Positions 25,485 to 32,679 of a DNA stretch of 33,574 nucleotides are shown here, piece after piece; within the stretch, counting starts at the first letter, position 1, and every line of letters starts with the position of its first letter. Origin of the DNA: SIG588 sp045599305 (GTDB taxonomy: Bacteria; Bacillota; Clostridia; Oscillospirales; Acutalibacteraceae); contig JAZRVU010000080.1 in the NCBI GenBank assembly GCA_045599305.1, forward strand, positions 1 to 33,574. Direction: 5' to 3'. The notes below the pieces were generated by a model. The model saw nothing but the letters and a program-made list of their open reading frames with translations, was not told the origin of the DNA and ran no database searches. The translations under genes and the position numbers were made by a program.

Positions 25485-27083
25485 TTACATTTCCCGTTTA
25501 AAGTCTGCCAGTTCCAGACCTTTGTTGTGCTCCAGTGCCCAGTCGATATTCCAACTGCTGGTAAACAGCAGCAGATTGTGCCCGCGCATATCCTGCACAC
25601 GCTTGGTATCGGAGCTCAAGTTGAGTTCCTTCGGGTCGATATCCTCGTTGACGATCCACCGGATCTGCTGATACGGCAGCGTTTCCATGTGGATATCCAC
25701 CGTGTATTCATTTTTGAGGCGGTATTCCAGCACCTCAAACTGAAGCGTACCGACCACACCGACGATCACTTCCTCCATGCCGCCGTCCACTTCCTTGAAG
25801 ATCTGGATAGCGCCCTCCTGCGCGATCTGGTCGGTGCCTTTGACGAACTGCTTGCGCTTCATGGTATCGGTCGCCCGGATCCGGGCAAAATGCTCCGGCG
25901 CAAAGGTGGGGATGCCCTCAAACGTGAAAGGCTTACCGGCCGCACAGACGGTGTCGCCGATGGAGAAGATGCCCGGGTCGAAGATACCGACGATATCGCC
26001 GGCGTAGGCTTCGTCTATCCCCTCACGATCCTGTGCCATCAACTGCTGGGGCTGCGCCAGACGCAGTTTTTTGTTTCCCTGCACGTGCAGCACTTCCATG
26101 TTCTTTTCAAACCGGCCGGAACAGATGCGGAAGAAAGCGATGCGGTCGCGGTGCGCCTTGTTCATATTGGCCTGGATCTTGAATACGAACGCGGAAAACC
26201 GATCGTCGAACGGGCTGATCTCCCCTTCGCTGGAACGGCGCGGCAGCGGTGCCGTCGTCATCTTCAAAAAGTCCTCCAAGAACGGCTGCACACCGAAGTT
26301 GGTCAGTGCCGAGCCGAAGAACACGGGCGTCAGTTGACCGGCACGTACACGTTCAAGATCAAAATCACTGCCCGCGCCATCCATCAGTTCAATGTCATCC
26401 ACCAGTTCGGAATAATGTGTATCCCCGATCAGGTCGCGCAGCGACTCATCTGCCAGGTCAACTTCGGTGGAGTTGGCCTCATATTGACCGGTGGCACCGT
26501 CTGCCGCGGAAAAGGCCAGAATGTGCTTGCTGCGGCGATCATATACGCCCTTGAATTCCTTGCCGCAGCCGATCGGCCAGTTGATGGCATAGGTCTCGAT
26601 CCCCAGCACCTGCTCGATTTCCTCCAGCAATTCAAAGGAATTGCGCGCCTCGCGATCCATCTTATTGATGAACGTGAAGATGGGGATATGCCGCAGCATA
26701 CAAACCTTGAACAATTTGATCGTCTGCCGCTCGACGCCTTTGGAAGCGTCGATGACCATGACAGCGGAATCCGCTGCCATCAGCGTGCGGTAGGTATCCT
26801 CGGAAAAGTCCTGGTGACCGGGCGTATCCAGAATATTGATACAGTAACCCTCATATTCAAACTGCAGCGCCGAGGAGGTGACCGAAATACCGCGCTGTTT
26901 CTCGATCTCCATCCAGTCGGATACGGCGTGCTTCATGGAGCGCTTGCCTTTGACCATACCGGCACTGGCGATTGCGCCGCCGTAAAGTAGCAGTTTTTCA
27001 GTCAGCGTCGTTTTACCCGCATCAGGGTGTGAGATGATGGCAAACGTGCGCCGACGTTCTATTTCATTTTGCAGATCGGACAA
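25485..27083 (-). CDS. prfC: Peptide chain release factor 3 (GTPase)
   Basis: Translational GTPase that removes RF1/RF2 from the ribosome after peptide release. With this start it is 532 aa. Seen: RRTFAIISHPDAGKTTLTEK at 11-30 containing the P-loop, the switch I/II landmarks QRGISVTSS and DTPGHQDFSEDTYRTL, and the G4 motif NKMDRE. The frame opens at a TTG (27098), but that codon is part of the GGAGGG ribosome binding site; the in-frame TTG at 27083 has correct spacing (8 bases) and gives an N-terminus matching the family. The enzyme is distinguished from EF-G by its shorter length and the lack of EF-G domains IV-V. It precedes valS by 13 bases. I see no convincing promoter in the roughly 100 bases upstream. 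Confidence 0.94.
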   Translation of the reverse strand: MSDLQNEIERRRTFAIISHPDAGKTTLTEKLLLYGGAIASAGMVKGKRSMKHAVSDWMEIEKQRGISVTSSALQFEYEGYCINILDTPGHQDFSEDTYRTLMAADSAVMVIDASKGVERQTIKLFKVCMLRHIPIFTFINKMDREARNSFELLEEIEQVLGIETYAINWPIGCGKEFKGVYDRRSKHILAFSAADGATGQYEANSTEVDLADESLRDLIGDTHYSELVDDIELMDGAGSDFDLERVRAGQLTPVFFGSALTNFGVQPFLEDFLKMTTAPLPRRSSEGEISPFDDRFSAFVFKIQANMNKAHRDRIAFFRICSGRFEKNMEVLHVQGNKKLRLAQPQQLMAQDREGIDEAYAGDIVGIFDPGIFSIGDTVCAAGKPFTFEGIPTFAPEHFARIRATDTMKRKQFVKGTDQIAQEGAIQIFKEVDGGMEEVIVGVVGTLQFEVLEYRLKNEYTVDIHMETLPYQQIRWIVNEDIDPKELNLSSDTKRVQDMRGHNLLLFTSSWNIDWALEHNKGLELADFKREM

Positions 27084-27187
27084 AAAGTATCCCTCCAAAA
27101 ACCAAAATCGATCGTTTTTTCAATGCCGGTCGGTTTTACACGGCGATCAACTCCTGTTAAAACTTCAATATAACTGCACATCGTCCG

Positions 27188-28099
27188 TCACAGGGCGAGA
27201 CGATGTAAGAAATCCGTAAAATATGTCGGCAATTCAGATATAAAGTACAGTTCCTTGCCGGATATAGGATGGATGAACCCGATTTCTTTGGCGTGCAGGC
27301 ACTGCCCTTCCAACCCGAAAACGGCCTTTTTGGCACCATAAACTGTGTCTCCCGCCACCGGATGCCCGAGATGTGCCATATGCACCCGGATCTGATGGGT
27401 GCGCCCCGTCTCCAATTGCAGCCGCACATGGGAAAACCCGGGATATTGGGCTAATGTGCGGTAATGAGTAACGGCGGGCTTGCTGTTACGATCGGTCACC
27501 GTCATCTTTTTGCGGTCGGTCGGATGACGGCCGATCGGTGCATTCACCGTGCCGGCGTCGGGTGTCAGATGTCCCACCACCACAGCCTCGTATACACGTG
27601 TAAAGCTGTGCACCTTTATTTGTTCGGCCAGTCCCTGATGGGCGGCGTCGTTTTTTGCCACGATCAAAAGGCCGCTGGTATCCTTATCGATACGGTGCAC
27701 GATACCCGGACGCATCACGCCGTTGATGCCGGAGAGGCTGTCGCCGCAATGAGCCAGCAGCGCATTGACCAGCGTACCGTCCGTATGCCCCGCCGCGGGA
27801 TGCACGACCATCCCCTTGGGCTTGTTCACCACCAGCAGATCGCTGTCTTCATATACGATATCCAACGGGATCGCCTGCGCAGCAGCCTCATAAGGCACGG
27901 CATCCGGCAGGGTGACCTCCACGGTCTCTCCGCCGCGCAGGCGATAATTCTTGGCGCACGGTTTTCCGTTTTGCAACACGCTTCCCGCTTCCAAGAGCTG
28001 CTGCACAGCCGATCGGGTAAGCGACAGTTCCTCGGTCAGCCAACGGTCAATCCGCTGATTCGCCTGTTGTGTTGTCGCCGTCAGACAACGGTGTTCCAT
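27188..28099 (-). CDS. rluD: RluA/RluD-family 23S rRNA pseudouridine synthase
   Basis: Isomerises specific uridines in large-subunit rRNA to pseudouridine. The protein is 303 aa. Seen: an S4 RNA-binding domain (about 14-62, RIDRWLTEELSLTRSAVQQLLE), the catalytic-domain start VYEDSDLLVVNKPKGMVVHP at 82-101, the catalytic aspartate D138 in HRIDKDTSGLL, and the conserved RTHQIRVHMAHLGHPV. S4 plus this catalytic core is the RluD-like layout, although the exact target uridines cannot be assigned. The ATG at 28099 has GGAGG 6 bases upstream and lies inside the end of lspA, a 53-base overlap in another frame, so translation is probably coupled. Confidence 0.92.
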   Translation of the reverse strand: MEHRCLTATTQQANQRIDRWLTEELSLTRSAVQQLLEAGSVLQNGKPCAKNYRLRGGETVEVTLPDAVPYEAAAQAIPLDIVYEDSDLLVVNKPKGMVVHPAAGHTDGTLVNALLAHCGDSLSGINGVMRPGIVHRIDKDTSGLLIVAKNDAAHQGLAEQIKVHSFTRVYEAVVVGHLTPDAGTVNAPIGRHPTDRKKMTVTDRNSKPAVTHYRTLAQYPGFSHVRLQLETGRTHQIRVHMAHLGHPVAGDTVYGAKKAVFGLEGQCLHAKEIGFIHPISGKELYFISELPTYFTDFLHRLAL

Positions 28100-28577
28100 G
28101 CGGCTCCTCCTTTGGCGCTTCCTTGCTGCCGAAAAAGAAAAAGTAAATTAAAATCAGCACGGCACCTACCGTGATACACATATCCGCCACATTGAACACG
28201 GGAAAATCGAACCACTTATAGTAATGGATGAAATCCACCACGAATCCCCGCAGCACCCGGTCGAGCAGGTTACCCAAACCGCCCGCGATCACCAGTGCGC
28301 CGCCAATGCTGACAAGGCGGCTGTGCTTAAAGCGGCCGGAAAGCAATACTCCCAGCAAAAACGCCACAACGATGCCGGTAAGGATCGTGACCGGCCAACG
28401 CGAATTTTGCATCATGCCCCAGGCGATCCCGTAATTCTCCGTGTAACAAAATTCCAGCACGCCATCCCACAGCAGAAAATGCCCGTTTGGACACAACTGC
28501 TGAATGACGGCCGTCTTTATCAACTGATCCGCGGCAGTCAGCCCGGCGACGATCAGGATCAGGACGATCTGATACAT
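28047..28577 (-). CDS. lspA: Lipoprotein signal peptidase (signal peptidase II)
   Basis: Integral membrane aspartyl protease that cleaves the signal peptide of lipidated prolipoproteins. The protein is 176 aa with four hydrophobic segments at about 3-16, 62-80, 90-105 and 132-149. Catalytic aspartates are D115 in GFVVDFIHYY and D132 in FNVADMCITVG, with the conserved GNLLDR (102-107) just before. The hydrophilic tail after residue 150 (SKEAPKEEPHGTPLSDGD) is longer than needed for activity and overlaps the start of the rluD gene. The ATG has GGGAGGAG upstream. It lies downstream of divIVA across a hairpin that looks like a terminator. Confidence 0.95.
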   Translation of the reverse strand: MYQIVLILIVAGLTAADQLIKTAVIQQLCPNGHFLLWDGVLEFCYTENYGIAWGMMQNSRWPVTILTGIVVAFLLGVLLSGRFKHSRLVSIGGALVIAGGLGNLLDRVLRGFVVDFIHYYKWFDFPVFNVADMCITVGAVLILIYFFFFGSKEAPKEEPHGTPLSDGDNTTGESAD

Positions 28578-28595
28578 TTTCTCCTCCCGTCCTCA

Positions 28596-28632
28596 CAAAA
28601 AGGTGTGTCGCCCCGGAAAGTCCGAAGCGACA
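28596..28632 (-). terminator. Terminator-like hairpin after divIVA
   Basis: On the minus strand TGTCGCTTCGG (28622-28632) pairs with CCGGGGCGACA (28606-28616) in an 11-bp stem with two G-U pairs, followed by CTTTTT (28597-28601). lspA begins only 19 bases later on the same strand, so termination may be partial. A small GTGAT-CCTT-ATCAC hairpin lies over the end of divIVA. Confidence 0.7.
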
Positions 28633-28659
28633 ACGCATGTTGCTTGATCGTGATAAGGA

Positions 28660-29511
28660 TCACTTTTTGCGATGGAATAAGCCTTTTCCGCCTTTGGCCT
28701 CATCGGTATCATCTGCGATCACATAATCCTCGCCGAATTTCAAATCGGCAAAGCGGGAACGGACCTGTTCCTCATCTGCCTGTGTATCTTCGCTTTTGAC
28801 TTCTTCCGCCGAAGCAGCCAAATCAGCCAAATCAGCCAAAGCGGTCAACTCGATCTGCTTTTCTTCCGCTTCTGCTGCGTCACTTTCCTGCGAAGACGCA
28901 TATTCTGCCGGCACTTCCGTCAGTTCCTCGATGGCGGATTCTTTTACCTCTTCCGGCTCTTTCACTTCGACAGGATCTTCCTTCGCCTCTTCCTGCAGTT
29001 TTTCCGCAGGCTCTTCCTTCACCTTTTCCGCGGGTTCTTCCGGCAACAAATTGATCAGGGACAAATGCTCCTTATAAATGGACAGCATACGTTCTTTGAA
29101 CTGCGAGACCTCATGCTTCACACGGGCCAGTTCCTCTTCCTCGGCTTTCACCTGTTCGGTGACACCGTTCAAAACACCGTCCGCTTTTGCCTGCGCATCA
29201 GCCACGATCTTCTCCGCCTTGATGTTGGCATCTTCCTGCGTCAGATCAGCTTTTTGCTTTGATTCGCGCGTGATGTTATCGGCCAGCCGCTGCGCATTGA
29301 CCAATGCCGCGCGGATGCTGTCCTCATCATTGCGATATTCCACCAGTTTATCCGCCAGCACCTGCATTTTCTTATTATTGGCACTGCGTTCTTCCAGCAA
29401 TGCCGCCACCGTAGCAGCGCACTGATCCATAAAGTCATCGACTTCTTTGATAGAGTATCCGTTGCGCTCCTTGGCAAATTTAGCTTCCTCGATCTGTTTT
29501 GCGGTCAGCAT
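28660..29511 (-). CDS. divIVA: DivIVA-domain cell-division/polarity protein
   Basis: Coiled-coil protein that marks curved membrane at division sites and poles in Gram-positive bacteria. It is 283 aa. The N-terminal DivIVA motif is visible (MLTAKQIEEAKFAKERNGY, then SIKEVDDFMDQ), followed by a long coiled coil to about residue 150. A very acidic Glu/Pro/Ala-rich region follows (about 155-230) with an EEPAEK element repeated, then a short tandem LADLADLA, and a basic end FHRKK. The acidic low-complexity tail is unlike the short B. subtilis protein and is probably a flexible linker. AGGAGG lies 8 bases before the ATG. It follows ylmH by 23 bases, the usual ylm-cluster order. Confidence 0.92.
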   Translation of the reverse strand: MLTAKQIEEAKFAKERNGYSIKEVDDFMDQCAATVAALLEERSANNKKMQVLADKLVEYRNDEDSIRAALVNAQRLADNITRESKQKADLTQEDANIKAEKIVADAQAKADGVLNGVTEQVKAEEEELARVKHEVSQFKERMLSIYKEHLSLINLLPEEPAEKVKEEPAEKLQEEAKEDPVEVKEPEEVKESAIEELTEVPAEYASSQESDAAEAEEKQIELTALADLADLAASAEEVKSEDTQADEEQVRSRFADLKFGEDYVIADDTDEAKGGKGLFHRKK

Positions 29512-29534
29512 TGTTTTTTCCTCCTATGTTTTTC

Positions 29535-30302
29535 TTATATGTATTGATCCAACGTAATGAATAAACGTCCTTTGCGGGTTTGCGGCCCTACCTGCCGCAC
29601 ACGAAAGCGGCCGGCGCCGCGCACCGAGAGCACATCGCCCTCCCGTACCTGTGATGAAACGGAAAGACACGGTCGGTGATTGACCTGCACAAGGCCGGCC
29701 TCGATGCGGCGTGCAGCCTCTTCACGCGAAGCGGCCAGACAGATACGCAGCACCGCATCCAGCCGCGCAGAGGCCACGGTATCGTGCAATTCACGAAATG
29801 TGTGTGCAGCCGGCAGCACACCTGTGTAGGGGCAGACGAACTGTACACCCTCCCCGCCGATCTTGGTCACCTGCTCTGAAACATACGGCAGTACCTCATC
29901 CCGCAGGAACACGACAGATATACCGTCGGCACACAGAATGTCTCCCACCGTTTCCCGGCGAATACCGACAGCCAGCAGCGAACCGAGCACATCCCGATGG
30001 GTGACCGAAACGCCCTTCCGGTAGAGAAAGGCCGCGGTACTGAGTGGAAACTGTTCCTCTGTCGGCGGTAAAAAGGCGGGAAACACACCCAGGATCGTGC
30101 GCTCACCATCCGGATGACCGCCCCAAAAAAGCGGTATCACATCACCGCCGCGCAGCATTCCCTCGGCCGCCGCACGCTGTCCTTCATCCAGAAAGCCGAC
30201 AAAGCAGGGCGCCGAGCGACGGTCGCACAGACGCATGGCATCCTCCACACGCGCTTTCAATAACGTGAGATCGGAAAAATTATTATCAGAAGTAGAGGCC
30301 AT
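29535..30302 (-). CDS. ylmH: YlmH family S4-domain RNA-binding protein
   Basis: 255 aa, matching the roughly 257 aa of B. subtilis YlmH. The N-terminal two thirds form the YlmH-type region (FVGFLDEGQRAAAEGML; HRDVLGSLLAVGIRRETVGDI). The C-terminal S4 domain spans about 178-235 (SARLDAVLRICLAASREEAARRIEAGLVQVN). S4 proteins bind structured RNA; a role linked to ribosomes or division is inferred from the family and neighbours. The frame is open to 30344, but the ATG at 30302 has GGAG 4-5 bases upstream and overlaps the end of sepF by 17 bases, suggesting coupled translation. Confidence 0.9.
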   Translation of the reverse strand: MASTSDNNFSDLTLLKARVEDAMRLCDRRSAPCFVGFLDEGQRAAAEGMLRGGDVIPLFWGGHPDGERTILGVFPAFLPPTEEQFPLSTAAFLYRKGVSVTHRDVLGSLLAVGIRRETVGDILCADGISVVFLRDEVLPYVSEQVTKIGGEGVQFVCPYTGVLPAAHTFRELHDTVASARLDAVLRICLAASREEAARRIEAGLVQVNHRPCLSVSSQVREGDVLSVRGAGRFRVRQVGPQTRKGRLFITLDQYI

Positions 30303-30717
30303 TGTTCTCCAGTTCATCCAGGAGATCGCCCATGATACCCACATTATAGGGAGTGATGATGAAGGTGCAGTTGGCTACCTTTTTGATCTGGCCGTCATTG
30401 GCATATGCCACGCCGCTCAAGAAGTCCAGAATACGGCGCGCCACATCCTTATTGGCAGATTCCAGATTCAGCACGACCGTCCGCTTGGCGTTCAGATGAT
30501 CGGCCACGGTGCTGGCGTCATCAAAGCGCTCCGGCTTGACGAGCACGACCTGCAGCTGTGCCGTGGCGTGGATGTTCACGACTTTATTGCTGCGCTTGGG
30601 CTCTTCGCTGTCCGCGAGATCGGACTTGGTCACAAAATCCATTCCCTCTTCGATATCTTCATCCATTTCCTCTTCGGGACCGTCCATCAGTTCCTTGATC
30701 TTGTCCAACATTTTCAT
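30286..30717 (-). CDS. sepF: Cell division protein SepF
   Basis: Anchors FtsZ filaments to the membrane and helps organise the septum. The protein is 143 aa. It starts with an amphipathic membrane-binding segment (MKMLDKIKELM), continues with an acidic linker (about 14-40), and ends in the SepF core: NKVVNIHATAQLQVVLVKP (44-62), FDDASTVADHL, KRTVVLNLES, DVARRILDFLSGVAYA and a C-terminal FIITPYNVGI. GGAGG lies 8 bases before the ATG. It is flanked by yggS and ylmH, as in many Firmicutes. Confidence 0.94.
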   Translation of the reverse strand: MKMLDKIKELMDGPEEEMDEDIEEGMDFVTKSDLADSEEPKRSNKVVNIHATAQLQVVLVKPERFDDASTVADHLNAKRTVVLNLESANKDVARRILDFLSGVAYANDGQIKKVANCTFIITPYNVGIMGDLLDELENNGLYF

Positions 30718-30736
30718 GATACTTTCCTCCTGTATT

Positions 30737-31453
30737 TTAATACTGCCTTTGACCGAAAATAGCGGATCCTACCCGCACCATGGTGGAGCCTTCGAGGATC
30801 GCTTCCTCAAAATCGCCGGACATCCCCATGGAAAGGATACGTATATTACTATTATCTACATTTTCTGCCTTTATGTCAATAAACAATTGAAACATTCTTG
30901 AAAAATATTCTCTTTTTTGCCGTTCGGATTCGCAAATCGGCGGCACAGTCATCAATCCGCACAGACGAATAGCGGAAAATTCCCGCAAACGGCTGCAAAA
31001 CTCCTTTGCTTCATCAGGCGAAACGCCGGATTTGGACTCCTCGCCGCCGATGTTGACCTCGGCCAGAATATCGACGGTGACCCCGCGCTTTTTGGCCGCG
31101 GCATCCAAAGCCTGCGCCAGATGTACACTGTCGACCGACTGGATCATGGATACCTTATCCACGATCTGTGCAGCCTTGTTCGTCTGAAGATGCCCGATCA
31201 AGTGGGCTTTCACCGGGAGCAGCTGTTCCCGCTTGCCCAGATACTCCTGCACCCGATTTTCACCGATTTCGGTCACACCGGCCGTGATCGCTGCGTTGAT
31301 CCGCTCCGGCGGCACGGTCTTCGTGACCGCCAGCAGCGTGATGTCCTCTTCATTCCGGCCACACCGGGCACATGCTGCGGCGATCCTTTCCCGCACACGG
31401 GCCAGATTATCCGTCACCATTTGCCGATCAGGACTGTACAACTTTTCCGTCAT
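30737..31453 (-). CDS. yggS: YggS/PLPBP family pyridoxal phosphate homeostasis protein
   Basis: 238-aa PLP-binding TIM-barrel protein that buffers vitamin B6 and affects amino-acid balance; no enzymatic activity is established for the family. Seen: the PLP lysine K45 in LLAVTKTV, IGENRVQEYLGK, HLIGHLQTNKA, IQSVDS, the EVNIGGEESKSG element and, near the end, MGMSGDFEEAI followed by VRVGSAIFG. The ATG at 31453 has GGAAAG 7 bases upstream and overlaps the end of the HlyD-like gene by 26 bases; the next ATG (31420) lacks a ribosome binding site. Codons for about residues 179-206 are strikingly AT-rich compared with the rest of the gene. Confidence 0.93.
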   Translation of the reverse strand: MTEKLYSPDRQMVTDNLARVRERIAAACARCGRNEEDITLLAVTKTVPPERINAAITAGVTEIGENRVQEYLGKREQLLPVKAHLIGHLQTNKAAQIVDKVSMIQSVDSVHLAQALDAAAKKRGVTVDILAEVNIGGEESKSGVSPDEAKEFCSRLREFSAIRLCGLMTVPPICESERQKREYFSRMFQLFIDIKAENVDNSNIRILSMGMSGDFEEAILEGSTMVRVGSAIFGQRQY

Positions 31454-32660
31454 AGAGATTCTTTCCTTTCACGATCACATCATCGTACACCTGCACATAC
31501 GCGCTGTCCTCCGTGATCTCGCAGATGGAATACTTGTCCTTTTCGTTATGATACAGCACGTTCACGTAGCGGAAAGTGATGGATGTACCGATGCGCACAT
31601 AGGCACCCGCACGGTTTTCCGAATCGAATTGCAGGGCGCTGTCCGGCAGTTTCAATCCGCTGTGTTCATTCACAAGCAGCTGCACCGTTTCCACACGGAT
31701 CGCCGCCAGCTGCTCCGACATAAGATTGCATTTCAGGATGAGAGCCGTATCTTCTTTCCCGCTGCGGTTGACGGCCAGCACCGTCGTCTGGACCGTTTCG
31801 CCGGTCACGAAGGGCAGCAGCACATTCAGCGTGTCGCCCTCCTCCAGCTGTGCAGCCTTTTCCGGCGGCACAGTGCAGGCAAGATACCACGTGAACGCCG
31901 AGGCGATTTTTCCCACAGCCTTGCCGTCGGCCTCGGGTGCCGCCTCGATCGCTTTTCGGATATCCTCTGTTTTCAGTGCCGCGATCTTTTCATCATCGGC
32001 GGGGAAATAGGTCTCATAACCATCCACCGTATCAATGAAATAACCGGCTACCGGAGCCTTCACGCTGCCGAAGATATCGGCGGCTTCCACCGTCATGGAA
32101 GAACGGCGGGACTGCATCTGTGCCAGCCGATCGCCGAAGCTTTCCACCGCTCCCACGACCAGCTGCCGCTTGTTCATCAGTTCGAGCAGATCGGCATGCA
32201 GACTGCGCAGACGGTCTGCCGTATTACCGTGCGCATTCACGGCAATTTCCTGCACAGTGGAGGCCATCTGCTGATTGATCGCCTCCAGACTGGCATAGTT
32301 GTTCGATGCGAGCGCTTCTACGCTTTCCAGACGGGCGATATCCTCATCGAGCACCTGCAACTGGCGGCAGGTGCCGGCAACTGTCTCATTGCGGAAGATC
32401 TGCGCCACTGTGCCGCCTTTTCCCACGCGGTCACCGTTATTGACGGTGTAAAACAAATAACCGTCACCGATCTCCGCCTGCACCGGCGTTTCCTGTCGGA
32501 TGGCGATGGCCTGTGCCTCCACCGTTTCAAACACACTGTAAGGGCTGACTGTTTCCACTGTCACATTGGAATAGAGGACCTGAAACACCTGATAGCCGAC
32601 ATAGCACAGCAGCAATAATGCTATCAGCAGCAAGCCAAACCGCTTCAAAAAGCCTTTCAT
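31428..32660 (-). CDS. HlyD-like membrane fusion/adaptor protein
   Basis: 410 aa. One N-terminal transmembrane helix (about 9-29) anchors an extracytoplasmic body. A first lipoyl half-motif (IGDGYLFYTVNNGDRVGKG, 64-82) leads to a long helical hairpin (about 95-195) and a second half-motif (GSVKAPVAGYFIDTV), followed by beta-barrel-like regions. This split-lipoyl plan is that of HlyD/MacA adaptors. No matching transporter gene is near; instead it sits between miaA and the yggS-sepF-ylmH-divIVA genes. A role in envelope or division biology is inferred from context only. The ATG has GAGGG 9 bases upstream and follows miaA by 19 bases; the 3' end overlaps yggS by 26 bases. Confidence 0.82.
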   Translation of the reverse strand: MKGFLKRFGLLLIALLLLCYVGYQVFQVLYSNVTVETVSPYSVFETVEAQAIAIRQETPVQAEIGDGYLFYTVNNGDRVGKGGTVAQIFRNETVAGTCRQLQVLDEDIARLESVEALASNNYASLEAINQQMASTVQEIAVNAHGNTADRLRSLHADLLELMNKRQLVVGAVESFGDRLAQMQSRRSSMTVEAADIFGSVKAPVAGYFIDTVDGYETYFPADDEKIAALKTEDIRKAIEAAPEADGKAVGKIASAFTWYLACTVPPEKAAQLEEGDTLNVLLPFVTGETVQTTVLAVNRSGKEDTALILKCNLMSEQLAAIRVETVQLLVNEHSGLKLPDSALQFDSENRAGAYVRIGTSITFRYVNVLYHNEKDKYSICEITEDSAYVQVYDDVIVKGKNLYDGKVVQS

Positions 32661-32679
32661 TCCGTGCAGCCCTCTTTCT

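Noticed and set aside
25472..25600. N-terminal extension of valS into the prfC gene
   Set aside because: The extra Cys-rich residues come from overlap with prfC; the ATG at 25471 has a well-placed AAGGAG.
27084..27187. T-box or other riboswitch upstream of prfC-valS
   Set aside because: The interval is short and lacks a T-box sequence, specifier loop or antiterminator; valS itself directly follows prfC.
28810..28845. CRISPR-like short direct repeats
   Set aside because: The repeats are 9 bases, without spacers, in frame within divIVA and encode a repeated tripeptide-like motif.
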